Source: Ailanthus altissimus (Eukaryota > Streptophyta > Magnoliopsida > Sapindales > Simaroubaceae). From it: DNA of 64,000 nucleotides. The notes under the pieces are model-generated. The model ran no database searches. It was not told the origin of the DNA and worked only from the letters and a program-made list of their open reading frames with translations. Below, in pieces: positions 30,366-43,336 of the stretch. Numbering within the stretch: position 1 is the stretch's first letter; each line of letters opens with the position of its first letter. Both the position numbers and the translations under genes were made by a program. The DNA lies in the NCBI GenBank assembly GCA_946807835.1, contig OX327702.1:13950001-14014000 (forward strand), written 5' to 3'.

Positions 30366-31666
30366 TGTGCTATAGTAGCTAAGGGCAAGCGTATGCTATC
30401 GTATCAAGTAATATAGAATTTTAAGTCAAAGTATCGATCCTATAAGGACTATGCAATCTAATTCTTTCAATCAAATGCTTAAATTATAACTATTTAACTT
30501 TTATTCAAAAAAGTAAAATCTAAAATTTATTTAACTAACCTAATTCTGTCAATTAAATCAACCTAAACAGCAATAAATAAGAGATAAATTCACTAAAAGA
30601 TAATAATCTAGGGTATAGATCCCTTAATATTTCATTAGACTCATTAATATCTTAGTTAATCACTTAATACAATTTATTCGCTTAGACACTAATTTCATCA
30701 CAAGCCTCTGTCGATGGTCGAGCAACTATATTATGCATTCTAACAATCACCTATATCTATAGTAATCAAATTAGAATGTAATCCATTAAGATTAAGTCTA
30801 AATCATGCCATCTATATATATATATATATATATATATATCTATCTTAGATGGAACTCATAGTTGTTACCCTATAATCATGCATTATCAAGTTCATCATTG
30901 TTCTTCAATCATTCAATATACTGATTAGGTATAATGAAAGTCATAAACATAAGATAGAATGAATCAATTATATGTATTAAGATCATAAACTAAGAATTAA
31001 CAAAATTCAACTATATACTAGGTTCTCATAGTTTAACCCTGGATTAACAAATTTGGCTCATCACAAACCAAGAGTATCAAACCAATGAATAAAAGACATG
31101 ATTAAAAAGATCATAATGATAAGAAAAGAAGAAAAACTAATCAAGGGTTGTTCTGGGTCGCTTATCTCTTTTCTTGGCTTGAAAGCTTGAATCTTGATCC
31201 AAAATCTTGAATCCTTGGCTTTAATCTCTTAATATTTTGAGTGAATGTTTCTCTGCATTTTTTCCTCTCCAAAATTCTACCTTTTAGCTCTTAAAAGAGT
31301 GCTTTTATAGGTATGAGAAATCCTAGGGGTGAAGGGTTATGAATCCAAGTCGAAATAGGATTACAAATGATAGATTTCTTCATTATCACGCAGCACTGAG
31401 ACTAAGAAAATGTCTTTTGGTGTTCTTTGATGAAGCACCATGGCACTGGGCAATGGGCGCCGCAGTGTTCAACATTTTAGAATCGGTCGCTGCAGTGCTC
31501 GACCGTAGGGGCCTAAGCCTATTTCGGTCGGGTCTTGTAAGTCACATTTTCTATCGTGCACCTATGTATAATAAAAAGAACACAATTAAATAACCAAATA
31601 GTTACTATTTAGAGCAAAATACAAAAATTGGGGACTAAATATACTAGTACATATATGCTCTTATTA
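30366..31666 (-). repeat. 5' LTR of the minus-strand Athila-like element
   Basis: About 1.30 kb. On the minus strand it starts TAATAAGAGCATATATG (first TG mutated to TA) and ends CTATAGCACA. The GC-rich word tract lies at 31390-31515 and the TATA-like CATACCTATAAAAGC at about 31298-31312. A (TA)n run lies at about 30812-30840. It forms a 1.3-kb inverted repeat with 26319-27602. Confidence 0.8.
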
Positions 31667-31985
31667 GTAAGCATCATCTCTAATGGGATATCTCTCCTAA
31701 GTTTTTGCTCAATAGCCATGATAGTAGGAGTTGAGGTCTCTTTCATACTTATTCTTTGAATCTTTATAGCTCTTTTAAATATTGGTCTTTATCGCTTCTC
31801 TCTTCCTTCCCTCTCTATAGGTCTCCAATGCAGTACATCTATAAAGTGGTGATTGACGATAATTCTTACAGCTAATGCTTCTATTGAATCTTATACTAGT
31901 TCTCTATTAATTTGAGGTCCATCTATAATCGATAAATTCTCTTTGACAAGAGTATTTTTTATTTGATGTTTTTTCCCTCATAATT
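31667..31985 (-). other. Short piece of decayed element sequence
   Basis: Lies between two LTRs. By position it is probably the downstream part of the Tat-like element whose gag follows at 33316. No frame survives. Confidence 0.3.
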
Positions 31986-33315
31986 TGATAATTATTGTTT
32001 TTTAGTATTATAATGTGGCTATTTATGCACACATTATTATTTTGTAGGTTCCAAAAAATCGGAGCATCAAGAAGAGTAAAAAGTGAAGAAAAAAGGGCAA
32101 AGATGTCAATTTGCAAGTTTCAAGCCATAGCCCTAAAAGTCCAAGCCATGGCCTTAAAATTAAGCAATGAAGTGAAAAGATTTGGATAAGACCATGGTCT
32201 GGATTTAGGTAGTGTGTTGTAGATTGTGACCCTTAAATCGGGTTTGAGAGACACCATAGCCCAAAGAAGCTAGGCCGTAGCACTGCTAACAGTGCATTAA
32301 TTTTGAACTCTGTGCTCTAATATTAAAAGCCTATCTTAGAGCTTATAAAAAATGATGAAAAGCCTTATTTGCCGAGGAGAGAGCACAAAATTAGAGAAAG
32401 AAACAAAGGACTTTTAGTGGGAGAAAGCATGTTGGAGCTTGGATTCTTGAAGATTCTTGAAGATTGAAGGCCTAAAGAGATATCTCTAACTAGTTTTCTC
32501 TTTGATTTTTCTTATTTAACTTAATTTAGAGTTTATATTTGTAGTTTATTTTACTTTAAACATGGTTACTTTTTTAAACCTTTAGATTATTGTGATTTTG
32601 TGCTTGATTATAGTTGGTTAAATTTCTTGTTCTTGAGGCTTGACGTAGCTCTACCATATAATATGTTTAGATATTTTTAATTGATTAATGACTATTTCTT
32701 ATGCTATTCATTTGTGCTTTTCTAGATTTAATGCTTCTAGTTTAATTAAAAAATTGAATAGATGATCTAGACTCGTGGGCTATATGCTTAGAAAAGTCCA
32801 CCCATTTGTTCGACTTGAAAGCATAACCTTACATTTTATTGAGTTAGGAGGTTAATAAAACTTAGGTAATTAATTTAAAGGGTACGTAATGCATGTATAG
32901 ATAAATAAGTTATAGATATCAACTTGAATATGTATGTATAAGATCTCATTTGACACTCAGGAGCGGTAATGAGATAAATATTGAATCTCTTGATTAATGA
33001 ATTCAAAAGATTAGTTGTCAATCACTAAAACATGAAGAACATGGGAAAGGTAGAGGGAAATGAAGACCCTAAAACCACTACCATAGATTTCTTATCTCCC
33101 TAAATTGTTAAATTGTCGGTTTAAGCATCTTTATTTTCATTAATCATCATAGAATTAAAAAGTTACCCTAGATAAAATCAGGTTGTTAACACCATAGTAG
33201 ATAGCATTAATTTAGAAAATCAATCTTCATAGGAATGATACTTCGCATCACTATATTACTTGTTCACGACCCGTGTACTTACAATTGATTTTTACGTATG
33301 TTAGTTTTATGAACA
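31986..33315 (+). repeat. Athila-like LTR inserted in the Tat-like element
   Basis: Starts TGATAATTATTG and ends TTTATGAACA, 1.33 kb. The end block GACCCGTGTACTTAC matches the LTR ending at 26193. U3 has reiterated words (AAGCCATAGCCCTAAAAG, then AAGCCATGGCCTTAAAA) at about 32120-32165. No clear target-site duplication is present. It has no internal region of its own, so it is probably a solo LTR or a fragment. Confidence 0.65.
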
Positions 33316-34491
33316 CTCTTCTACTATATTTTTGTCATTTTGCATTGTGTCTTCTGTTCCAGTTGCTTGGGATCCTTCGCATGCTCTTCTACTATATTTT
33401 TTGAGGTTCTAGTACTAACCAATAATCAGATAGATATCCATCCTCATTAATGCATTGATATGCATCCTCAATTTTTTGCACGTGGATAGATTGCGTCCTT
33501 TCTAGTAATAGAAAGGGCAATGCTTGTTCATGTCCCTCAAGAGTTCAGAAACTATTGTTGGCCTCGGTATCTTGAATATTCTCGAATCCTTATAGTTTTG
33601 CCAAATTCTGTCTAGTGGTGTACTAATTGGAATCAGAGATTCGTATAATGCCTATCACTTGTCTCTTTTGGTTATCCTTTACTGTATAGTCTTTTCCCAG
33701 ATCTTTCCTTTTATAGAGATAGATCGTGCTTTTGTGTGGTAATCATGGAAGCTTCTTTTGTTGCAGTAGCCTCATCTTCTTCTTTCTGAATCTATTGTTC
33801 AAATTTTTGGCTTATCAATTTAAAGGACGTAAGTTTTTCAAACTAGGTAATGGTAGTAGGCAATGAAAATCCTCATCACTTTACAATATGCTTGTGCAAA
33901 ATTTTCTAGATTGTAGCATCCAATCTTACTAAGCTCTTTATTGAATTGGTTCAGGAAGCTCTTTATTGAATTGGTTCAGGAAGCTCTTTATTGACTCTTT
34001 CTCCCATTGTTTCATGAAGAACGGATTTGATGTAGTCTTCTTTTTCTCCATATTGCAAATGTATTGTGCGATGAACTGAGTAGTCAGTTCATCGAAGGTT
34101 GATATTAAATTTTCCTTCAAATGTCAAAATCATGCCTAAATGGGTCCCTTGAGACTGGAAGGGAAGATAACAAATTTCAAGACATCTTCTGTAGAGTGCA
34201 TTATCCTCTTGGCATTAAAGTGGAAGATGTGTTTTTGAGGTCCCATATTTTATTATACATAGAGAAGTTTGATATAACGAACTTCTTCGGTCTTTTCACC
34301 CTCTTAATCGAATCTATAGACAGATTCTAATTTCCTTTCCTTACTAAAGATAGTGTGTCTCTAATAGTTTTGATATTCCCATTCCTTTTCACATAGGTCA
34401 TTTACCTCCTTCAAGATTATTGCTATGAATTTTTTGCTCGTTTTCTAATCTTCATATTTGTTATATTGCTTCTAACGTTCTGGTATGATAT
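33316..34491 (-). pseudogene. gag: Tat-like Ty3/gypsy gag, central part
   Basis: The minus-strand frame 34120-33938 reads as the middle of a retrotransposon gag domain: a STFDELTTQFIAQYI start, then KKKTTSNPFFMKQW, ESIKSFLNQFNKE. The order F-x-x-L...F-x-Q-Y...K...S-L-x-x-F...N-x-F-N-K is the usual signature. Flanking sequence up to 34491 continues gag in other frames with stops. The N-terminal part lies at 42959-43336 beyond a large insertion. At 33931-33994 a 25-bp unit (AAGCTCTTTATTG...TTCAGG) is repeated 2.5 times. Because 25 is not a multiple of three, it breaks the frame. The assignment to Tat rests on the PBS at 43321-43336 and is an inference. Non-functional. Confidence 0.7.
33931..33994. 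repeat. 25-bp tandem repeat, 2.5 units, inside gag
   Basis: Units 33931-33955 and 33956-33980 are identical, followed by a 14-base partial copy. They arose after the gag stopped being selected, since they shift its frame. Confidence 0.95.
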
Positions 34492-35530
34492 TGATAGGTG
34501 TGATTTAGATTTAATTTTATTCCCATTATCTTAGGAATTGCTTATTTTTCGAGTGATTTTAGGTTATTTATGCATTCAATTGTATTTTTACAGTGTGTAA
34601 TTATCAAAAGATGAAAAAAGAAGAAATTGGAGCAGAAATAGCTAAAACTGGAGTAAAATAAAATAAAATATAAAGATCCTAACTTGAAGTCTAAAAATTT
34701 GAAGAAATGAGATGAATGCCCCAGCATTCATCATTCAAACGCCTTAACATTCATACAAGATATTGAAAACTGCAGTGTTGAGATTTGTCAATGTTACAAG
34801 GCAAATTCCAGAATAAGTAATGCTCTCATGGTCTAGGATACCGCTGCAATGCTGAGAATGCTCCTGCTACTACGAATTCTACTGCGATGATGCGAATTCT
34901 ACTGCATAATATAAAAGTCCATCTTTTGGACTCTTGGAGTAGCTTTTGACAACCCTAATTAGTTTTCTTTCAATCCTTACTCGTCCTAAGTGCAGAAAAT
35001 CATCCTATATAGTGCAAAAACAAGGAAAAACAACATTTGAAGCAATTTCGAGAGCCATTACACAAGAACACACAATTAAGAGCATATTGCCTAATTGTTG
35101 GAGAATTCAACGAAGACCAAGACTTGATTGAAAGCCACATTGTCTTCAATTTATTTTGTTTGGATTGGTTGTTTCATGTTGTTGATTGTATTTAGTCATA
35201 CAATTCTTATTATTTTGAATTAAATTTGTTTTCTAGGATTATAACATTAAACTCAATATGCGGACCTAATTATTTTAATCTTAATTGTTATGAACTCAAT
35301 TTATTATTCAATTTGTTTATTCTTAATACTTTTAATTAACCTGCCTAGTTAATTAATGATTAGGGTACATTGTGATAAACTTAAAAAAGGCATCAGCTTT
35401 GGACAAATTGATACATGATACAAAGTAGCACTTGTGAGTTTCGATATAAGATAGGAATATACCTATATGGCATGTATGGTCAAAACAACTCATCTATAAT
35501 GAATCTTGATTTAATCAATTACCATAGGAA

Positions 35531-38500
35531 AATAGTGTTGACGAAGATCTAATACATGTGGTGTATGCATGTGTTATTATGCCTATTGCCTAAAATACGT
35601 ATCATATACATATTATACACGGCGGAAGCATGTAAATTAAATACTAAACACAATAAATAAATATATTAATCACATTAATATATTAATAGGGTAGATAACT
35701 CACCTCAACGTGTAACATTATACACGTATTTCCTCGGAGTTCATATGGAGACCAACTCGTGGGTAGTTCTAGTCACTAACACGATAGGCTTAGTGAGCTA
35801 GAACAGCAGCCCTATAGCCAGCATGGGATTAACTCTTAATCTCCAAAATGGCTGAGTGTGTATATTTATCATTTTCTCTAAAAGGATAAGGAAATGGAGA
35901 ATTTGAAGCAATTCACAATTGCTCCAATTGAAACCATAGATAAAAATGAAACAATTTTATTTTTTCCCTTTTTTTTTTCTTTCTTCTTCCTTCGGTTACC
36001 ATTTCTTTCTCTCTTTTCTTCTCCATTTCCTTCTCTCTCGACTAAATGCCCACCTTCACCCAAAATCACACAAATCTCTCTCTTTTATATATATCTAATA
36101 TAATAATAATAAAAAAATATTACATAATGGGTGCCAATTATTTGGCACCTAAAAATAAAATATTATTATATATTATAAAATAATATAATAATATATTATA
36201 ATATATAATAAAGAGATATTTTGATTATTTAACAATTAAATAATTAAAGTATAAAATGACCATTTTGTCCTTCATAAATAGTTACCAAGTATACCCGTTA
36301 GTGGGTCCCACTAAATTCCACACTTTAGTAAACTCAACCGAGGGTCCACAATGCGCCATGTGTCATTATACAATTATCAAATAACAATTATTGACTAATT
36401 ATTGTATTTAATACTTAAATACAGACACGCACGTATTTTCGTGGTAGTGTTAGATACTGCTGGATTAAACTGTAATATCCAATCCCTATTAGTAGTATTG
36501 GCGCCTAGATTTCGGTATAGAACAAATAAGACATCGTAGGGTTACTCGATTTTAACCCTATTAGAAATATTTTTTTTATAGTGCACGTGAGAGATATCAG
36601 ACCTAATTTGGTAATTTCACACTTGATCGGTGCGCCGGATGACCCTAGAATATTTTTAGAATTTTTCTCTATTGGCTTGGAAAAGAAAATTTTAATTTAC
36701 TACATGAATTTCCATTTAAGGATTATGAATGGAACAAGCCTTTGTTGAGAAACATAATCCATATATTAGAGAATTGACCAATTAGAAGAAATCTCATGGA
36801 TTGCCAAGTTGGAAGTTCTAGTTAGTTCTTTGAACTATTCTAACTAAATAGTTACAAATGAACTAATTACATAATTAGTTTTTAACTAATGGCAAATTAG
36901 AAGTTTTAAGTAAGTTGAAGGGCAAAATGGTAAATTGAGGGAGCACTATATATATGTTAGAAGTGTGTAGAAATTTGAAGAGAGATCAAACCAACACTTA
37001 GCCAAAAAAAAGAGAGAAATTCGAGCTTCAAAGGGGGTGCTGCTACAGTGACTATTCAAGTTTTTTTTTTCATGATTTTTCATGTGTAATCAAGCCAAAT
37101 TAAGGTTACAAACCAATCCCTAAGCTCAATTGAAGTCTCTATTAGTGGAAATTCAAGAAAAAGAGGTAAGAAAAGCATCTTTTATAAGTTTGATAAGTGA
37201 GAATTCAAGAATGTGTTAATTGATGTTCTTATGTGTATTCTTGGCTTAGATGGAGTTAAATTCTAGTTTGGAGCTTGAAGGAGTCATCAATTTGAAGAAA
37301 TTGGCAAGGTGAGAATTAGGGTTTTTGGTGATTTTGTTGTAGAGATTTCAATTGATTGTAATTAGGGCTTTAGAATGAAATTGGCATGATTTTGTTGTAA
37401 TTGGAACAAGAAATTGACAAAAAGGAATGTGTTGGAACCTAGGGTAAAATTCTGCCACTTTAGGGAAGTTAGGAATTGAGTGGTGTTTTGATTGAATTGT
37501 TGTGTGTAAATGATGCATTTTGTGAATGGAATGTATATGGTTGATGAAAAACCCAAAAATGAAGAAAATGGGACATAATTGTCCATGTTGGAAAGGTGAA
37601 GGGCAAGTATGTCCAATCAAATGATAAGGTGTTCAATAATTTTCAGGGCGCCGGATGGTGAGTTAGTTTCGATTATGGCCCCGTAACTAAAATCGGAAAG
37701 TAGTTTACCTCCGGGCTTTGTATGCCGACTAGGGCATTTAGTAGTTAAATGAGATTCTAGTGTTCGATTTGGTTCTAAATGTCATTTATGACGCGTAGGT
37801 GAGGATAACCGAGAGCGTTAACAGGAGCAGGAATCGGGAGCGAAATTGAGCGCGGAGCGGTAGTGAGTGGAAATCTGCCATTTCTTTTACTTTTCGGTTA
37901 TTATGTTTTCGCACAATGACTATGTATGTTTTATGAGCTTTCGATGCATAAACATGATTTATGATCTTGATATATTCATAGACATGCTTCTACATGATAG
38001 ATTTGTGAAACAGTTTTAAAATTTCTGCATTTGTTTTATGGCCATTGGTACCCTCAGATTATAGTGGTGATGATTGTATTAGACCCGGCCGGTATATCCC
38101 GTGCACATGGGCAGGTCTTGGGGGTGTGTCACTAACTCCGGGAAGTCGGGATGTCGAGTCATGTGAGTCGCTCTATGTGTACGGGATATTGTCTCGCTAT
38201 ATGCATGCGATGTAGGATTCTGCTGCATAGCCAGTGAGATGTCTTGAGATGTCACTGTGGGTGCTGCTAGTTGAGGTGCCCCGTGACCTACTCACGTATG
38301 CGGTGCTAGTTGAGTCGCTGCATGGGTATAGAGCTTTAGGGTTACCATTGGTATAGTTTAGAAAGAAAATGGCCGAGCGAGGATTTTACTAGTTTCGATT
38401 TACCGATAGCATTTATGCATTTATATGCACACAGCAGTTACTATGTTATACAGATTCTGAATATAGTTTTCCAAAGATGTAGATAAAACCCGCTCGGCAA

Positions 38501-40371
38501 GATTTCATTTGCATATGATATTAGAAACCGTTTTACAATTTTACATCTATTTTAGAAGCATAATTTCTGCATGTACTTTAGAAATTGCTATCTTTGTATA
38601 ATATTCTAGTAATTGAATTCTCATTTACACTCACTGAGCTTCTTTAGCTCACTCATTTTATATTTTATGTTTTAAACCCCTTTCCCAGGTGCAGGTCTCG
38701 GAACGCAAGCTGCTGATTCTCCTATCGCCGAGTAGTGGGCCGAATCCAAAGATAATTTTTGTACATGTAAATGTGCTAATAGCACTCTTTACTTTATGCA
38801 TAATAGTTGTAGGCATGTATATTTATAAGTATGTGTTGAATCAAGAAGAAGAGATTTCCAGTTTATGATGATCGTTTTTACTTTTTATGATTATGCTTAT
38901 TTTATGATTTACACGAAATAATTGAGTTGTGTTGGATTTGATTTGAAAAGGACCGGAGGTCCGAATTGGTAGAATTGAGATGTGTTGGAATTAGAAGTAA
39001 AATTTCTTTGCAGGTTTATGTGGATTTTCCGAAAAACAGGGGAAACTCTGTCCGTTTGTTTTTAAAACTAAAAAGTCGTTTTCATGTATATTACTAGATC
39101 TTCTTAGTAGTAACAAGAATAAAGAAAGGGGTTCGCCTCGCGAAATTTCTTAACTTACCCAGTTAGGTTCAGAGGAACTTCCGTCGGGGTGCCCGGCAGG
39201 GCCGCTGGGATTTATAGTAGAGGGTCTCGGGTCGGGTCCTGTTATAAACACTTTAATCCGGCACGCTGCCTCAGTGTACAACGAGTACACTCCATATCGC
39301 GGGACTCTCTAGATTCTACGTCTGATTCGTCAAATGGAACTATTCCATGAGTCCGTGAGCAATGCCTCACGCACATGTCACAGATATTACAAATCAACGC
39401 GTAACCATACAAGCTGAGGTTGCAACGCATACATATAGTCATTTCGTCATGATATCCTGGATGTGCGGGGATATAAATTATCACCGCCAAATCCCCTAGT
39501 GCTCATCCATGTCTTATCTCCAGACTCGTATCTCATAAAACAATATGTACAAACTCCTTTGTCATATTGTTCTACCCTGGCAGAACTCTTTCCTGGGATC
39601 CTATATCTGTACACACCAGACTCCATAAGCATCGGACCATACCCAGCGACACCCAGTGGTTACACCATGAAAAGTCTGTGACATGCGTGGAACCAAAGTA
39701 TAGTGGATCACTTACAAGCCCACCGTGGCACTCAAGTCAAAGGACCACGTATACTACTCAACTCGAGAGGACTCTCCATTGACGACTTACATAGGGTGTC
39801 TATCGGAGGCCCTCATTAATCTATCCTATATCTAGTCCTAACTGGATACCCATTTGTCAATACGAGCTCTAAGCTCACGGTCGACTAGGAACGACCATCT
39901 ATACCCTATAGGTACGACATATGCTGATCTATATATAAAGGTATCCACCGACAGACCCGCATCGGCAGAAATAGATCAGGGACAATAATTTGATAACATA
40001 CTTACATAACTAGCATTTCCTGGCACCCGATTGTAACTCTTGCAACTATGTAGTTACTAGTATATTCCCAAGTATATGTCCTATTACAGACAAGGCTCCA
40101 ACTCTTGGATCTGCTGAGTATTATAACTAGCTAACACTTAGCTGTGCTAACATTTAGAATTTATATCTCTTAGAGTGGCTAATTGTAGGCCCTTATCTAA
40201 ACTCCTTTAGATCTGATCTGAACTCCTTCAGATCGTACAATATCTGTAACGTTACAATGTATAGTACTATATTAATTGATATTAGCAATTTAATAAGAAT
40301 GTACACTTGTATAAATACACAAATATATGTTCATTCAGGGATGGCACGTAAGCATCAACCCTAACAAATAG
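35531..40371 (-). repeat. Solo LTR, TGTTAGGG family (copy 2), TSD AATAG, with a nested solo LTR
   Basis: The LTR is 35536-40366. On the minus strand it reads TGTTAGGGTTGATGC...TCGTCAACA. It is flanked by AATAG at 35531-35535 and 40367-40371. Without the nested Tekay-type LTR (36471-39244) it is about 2.05 kb. No internal region, PBS or PPT is attached, so LTR-LTR recombination removed the rest. It aligns with the truncated copy at 6531-8350 and, in opposite orientation, with the three plus-strand copies further right. The ORFs at 39242-39782 lie inside it and are not genes. Confidence 0.88.
36466..39249 (+). repeat. Solo LTR of the Tekay-type element, TSD TAAAC
   Basis: The LTR is 36471-39244 (2774 bp), starting TGTAATATCCAATCCC and ending GGGTCGGGTCCTGTTA (terminal CA mutated to TA). 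TAAAC flanks it at 36466-36470 and 39245-39249. The uninterrupted site is visible in the homologous LTR at 7150-7157 (GGATTAAACAC). It is the same family as the LTRs of the element at 52485-64000, in the opposite orientation. The ORF 37348-37620 on the minus strand is antisense to the LTR. Confidence 0.95.
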
Positions 40372-40657
40372 ATGATAAGTAAATTAAGATATAGTCGTTT
40401 GAACCTCAGAAGAGGTTTGCGATGGGATTAGTGTTGTGACCAATAATCAAACTAAGGGAGTAACATTAGGGATAATATTATTAGAAAACTATATTAAGGT
40501 ATAGTTATGGTCCTAGATATTTTCTATATAGTGATTTCATATAATTTTGTCTGTACAATTAGGATTGATCATTAATCTTAGCTTTTAGTTTTAGTGCAAT
40601 TATTCAAGAACAAATTGTCTAAATAAATGCGAGAATAAACAATTTTAATAATTGGTT

Positions 40658-42870
40658 AAAAATGTTGAAGTTTGTGCTTATGTGCCATTTCAATATTGTA
40701 TGAATATTAATTGTTTAATATTTATACAATAAATATTTCAAATAAAATTATTAATATTAAATATTAAATGGTACTAAACTTGTAACGTTACAGACATTAT
40801 AAGATCTAAAGGAGTTTAGATCTAGTGTAATAGTGTTTAGACTAGGGCTAAGAATTATAAAGCTAAGAGTTAGCATTGATGAAAGTTAACTGGATATAAG
40901 AGTCAATAAAATTCTAAGAGGTAGAAGCCTTATCTGAAATGGGACAATGACCTACAAATACACTTGTAATGACACAATGCAAAGAGTTGCAATAGGTACC
41001 AGAAAATGTCATTATGTAAGTATGTTCTCAAATATTAGTTCCTGATATATTTTTCTTGATTCGAGTTTATCGGTGAATCCCTTTTATATAAATCAGTGCA
41101 TGTTTATATCTTTTTGGTGTAGATGGTTATTCTTAGTTGACCATGAGCTTAGAGCTTGTATAGGCATACGGGTATCTAAACAAGATTAGATACTGAACAG
41201 ACTCATGAGGACCCCAATAGACATTCTATGAAGCTGTCAAAGAAAGGTCCTCTCGAGTTGAGTTATATTTGTGGTCCTTTGACCTAAGCGCCACAGTGAG
41301 CTTATGAGTAATCCACCATACTTTGGTTCCACCTATGTCAAAGACCTTTTATAGTCTGATCGCTATGTGTTGGCTAGGTATGATCTGATGCTCATAGAGT
41401 TCGGTGTGTGTAGATAAGGCATCCATCAGCTTATATGTATATTTGATGCTTCAAGATTATATCTCAAAAACTCTTATGATCATGAGCAATAAAATCTGGA
41501 AAGTAATTTTTCTTAGGGTTAAACAATATTGCAAAAGTGTTTGCATATATTGTTTATCGAGATATGAATCTGGAGATAAGTTCATGGATGAGCAAATGAG
41601 GATTTGACGGTGCTGATCTATATCCCCGCACATTAAGGGTATAATGATAGAAGGATTATACGTATGCGTTTTAAGCTCAACTTGTATGGTCTAACGCGTT
41701 GATTTGTAATATTTATGACATGTACGTAGGGCATTATTTACGGACTCATGGAATAGTTCCATTTAATGAAACGAGCGTGGACCTAATGAGTCCCGCAATA
41801 TGAAGTGTACTCGTTGAGCACTTGGGCAATGTACCGTGTTGAATAGTTCAATACAGTAAAAATAAAATAAATTACTATGGTTAAGTTAACTAAAGTATAT
41901 AGTTATTATAAGACCCCTTTTTGGTTAACTTGGTAATCTAGTAACGGTATAATGGTAATTTTATTTTATTAATTATTTAATTATTAAATAATCAAGATAT
42001 TTATTTAAATCATAAGTAAATAAAAATCTAACTTAACCATGGTTGATTATTAACCAAAGGGTTAGGTTCAAAGATATTTTGTGCTTAACTCAACCATAGT
42101 TAATTGTTAACTATGGTTAGGTTTAATAAATATCTAAATATTTTATTTTTATTACTAAATAAATGTTAGCCTAACTAGGGTTAAAAGTTAACTCTAAGGT
42201 TAGGTTAGTTGGATAATTGTTAACTTAAGGGTTAAGTTAATTTAACTCAACTAAGTTAAATGTTAACCTCGGTTAAGTAAATAATTAAATTAAATGCAAA
42301 TGAAATTCAAATTTATTTGAAATGTATGCATTAGTATATAAAGTGAAGTGAAATTAAAATTTCATAAGTTTAGTTTTACATTTGTGAAGTGGTTGGCCAT
42401 TTGTTTTTGTGAAAGAGAAAGAAATTTGTTCTTGGTTTTTAATTTGAAATTATTAACTCTTAATCTACTTTTATTTTAGGCTACTTATTGTATTAACTAA
42501 ATGAATTTATTTTTAATTGTTCAAGTATTGATCAATGGTAAAAATAAATAATTTAATTAGATTAAAAGTTAATCTAATTAGTTTAAGTGTTAAACAATTA
42601 CTAAATTATAATGCTATTCTAGCAATCAAACCCGCCCAAGTGGATTACTAGAATTGTCAACAAGTTCATTTCATGTGGACTCCAAATAATTTAATCCAAA
42701 GGCTTCAACGGGTGATATTCTCAATTCTATAATTAATTTGATTAATTGTATGTATTATTATGTTTTCATTGTTTAAATTTTAGACTTCCTCTGTGCATAT
42801 ATATGTATGAGATATGTATATTTATATAATGAATACATACACCCTAAAATAATCGATACCTAATAAAAAA
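40658..42870 (+). repeat. Solo LTR, TGTTG family (copy 3), TSD AAAAA
   Basis: The LTR is 40663-42865 (2203 bp), starting TGTTGAAGTTTGTGC and ending GATACCTAATA (CA mutated to TA). AAAAA lies on both sides; a homopolymer is weaker evidence than the other duplications. It shares the TTTGGTTCCAC, GAGTTGAGTTAT and GTACTCGTTGAGCAC landmarks with the other copies. It has a GTTAAC-rich stretch at about 41875-42290. It sits inside the Athila-like LTR at 34492-42958. Confidence 0.8.
41875..42290. repeat. Degenerate GTTAAC/TTAACC-rich tract with a 12-bp hairpin
   Basis: Many overlapping copies of GTTAAC, TTAACC, GGTTAG and CTAACC occur on both strands. One perfect inverted repeat, AACCATAGTTAA (42092-42103) with its complement at 42107-42118, has a 3-base loop. 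This tract is not evident in the sister LTRs at 43477 and 49572. Confidence 0.75.
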
Positions 42871-42958
42871 TATACATAAATTCCTTGTAGGATCGTAATC
42901 TTCTCATCATTGTATTACTTGTTAATGATAGTGTGCACTTGCGCTTAGAAATCATACA

Positions 42959-43336
42959 ATAGATGTGCAGGTTCCTTCATTCTTGCATTATCTATAGATC
43001 TTTCTTTTTTATAACTCTTTTATACAGTCTCATGAGAAGGAAGCTCTTGAAGATCATTTAGTAAGTCTTTGATTCCTTCCAATGCGGTTACACCATCTTG
43101 TAATTCCTGGTTCTCTTTCGTAGTTTCTTTAATTTTCTTCAAGATCTCAACCATGACTCTCGTCATGTTGGCGGGATATTCCCTCTGAGTATTAACAAGT
43201 TAGGAGAATTGGCGCCTCCATTATCCATTTTGTCTTGATCGAAGGAATGAGAATTGATGTTTTTCATATTTTCTTAGATTCTTCTAATGCAAAAAATTCT
43301 GCTTTTCATTTTTGTATTTCTACAGACGACACCACT
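42959..43336 (-). pseudogene. gag: Tat-like gag N-terminus with PBS
   Basis: The minus strand from about 43240 reads MDNGGANSPN, a start typical for plant gypsy gag. A later frame from about 43173 reads MTRVMVEILKKIKET, then KENQELQDGVTALE, a coiled-coil-like stretch, with a frame change between the two. The PBS-like sequence GTGGTGTCGTCTGTA (43321-43336 on the minus strand) resembles the TGGCGCCGTCTGTGG site of Tat-type elements and separates gag from the LTR. The rest of gag continues at 34491 beyond a nested insertion. Non-functional because of stops and frame breaks. Confidence 0.6.

Larger units (their letters stand above)
34492..42958 (+). repeat. Athila-like LTR interrupted by two solo LTRs
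   Basis: LTR sequence lies at 34492-35535, 40372-40657 and 42871-42958, about 1.4 kb once the insertions are taken out. It starts TGATAGGTGTGATTTAG and ends with GTATTACTTGTTAATGATAG, GTGCACTTGCGC and ATCATACA, the same end pattern as the LTR at 26319-27602. A word-repeat tract lies at about 34705-34900 and is followed by a TATA-like ATAATATAAAAG. It is inserted in the Tat-like gag. No clean target-site duplication is seen. Confidence 0.65.

Noticed and set aside
42010..42260. Telomere-like repeat array
   Set aside because: The words TTAGGTT and GGTTAGG occur but not as a tandem TTTAGGG array. The tract is inside a solo LTR.
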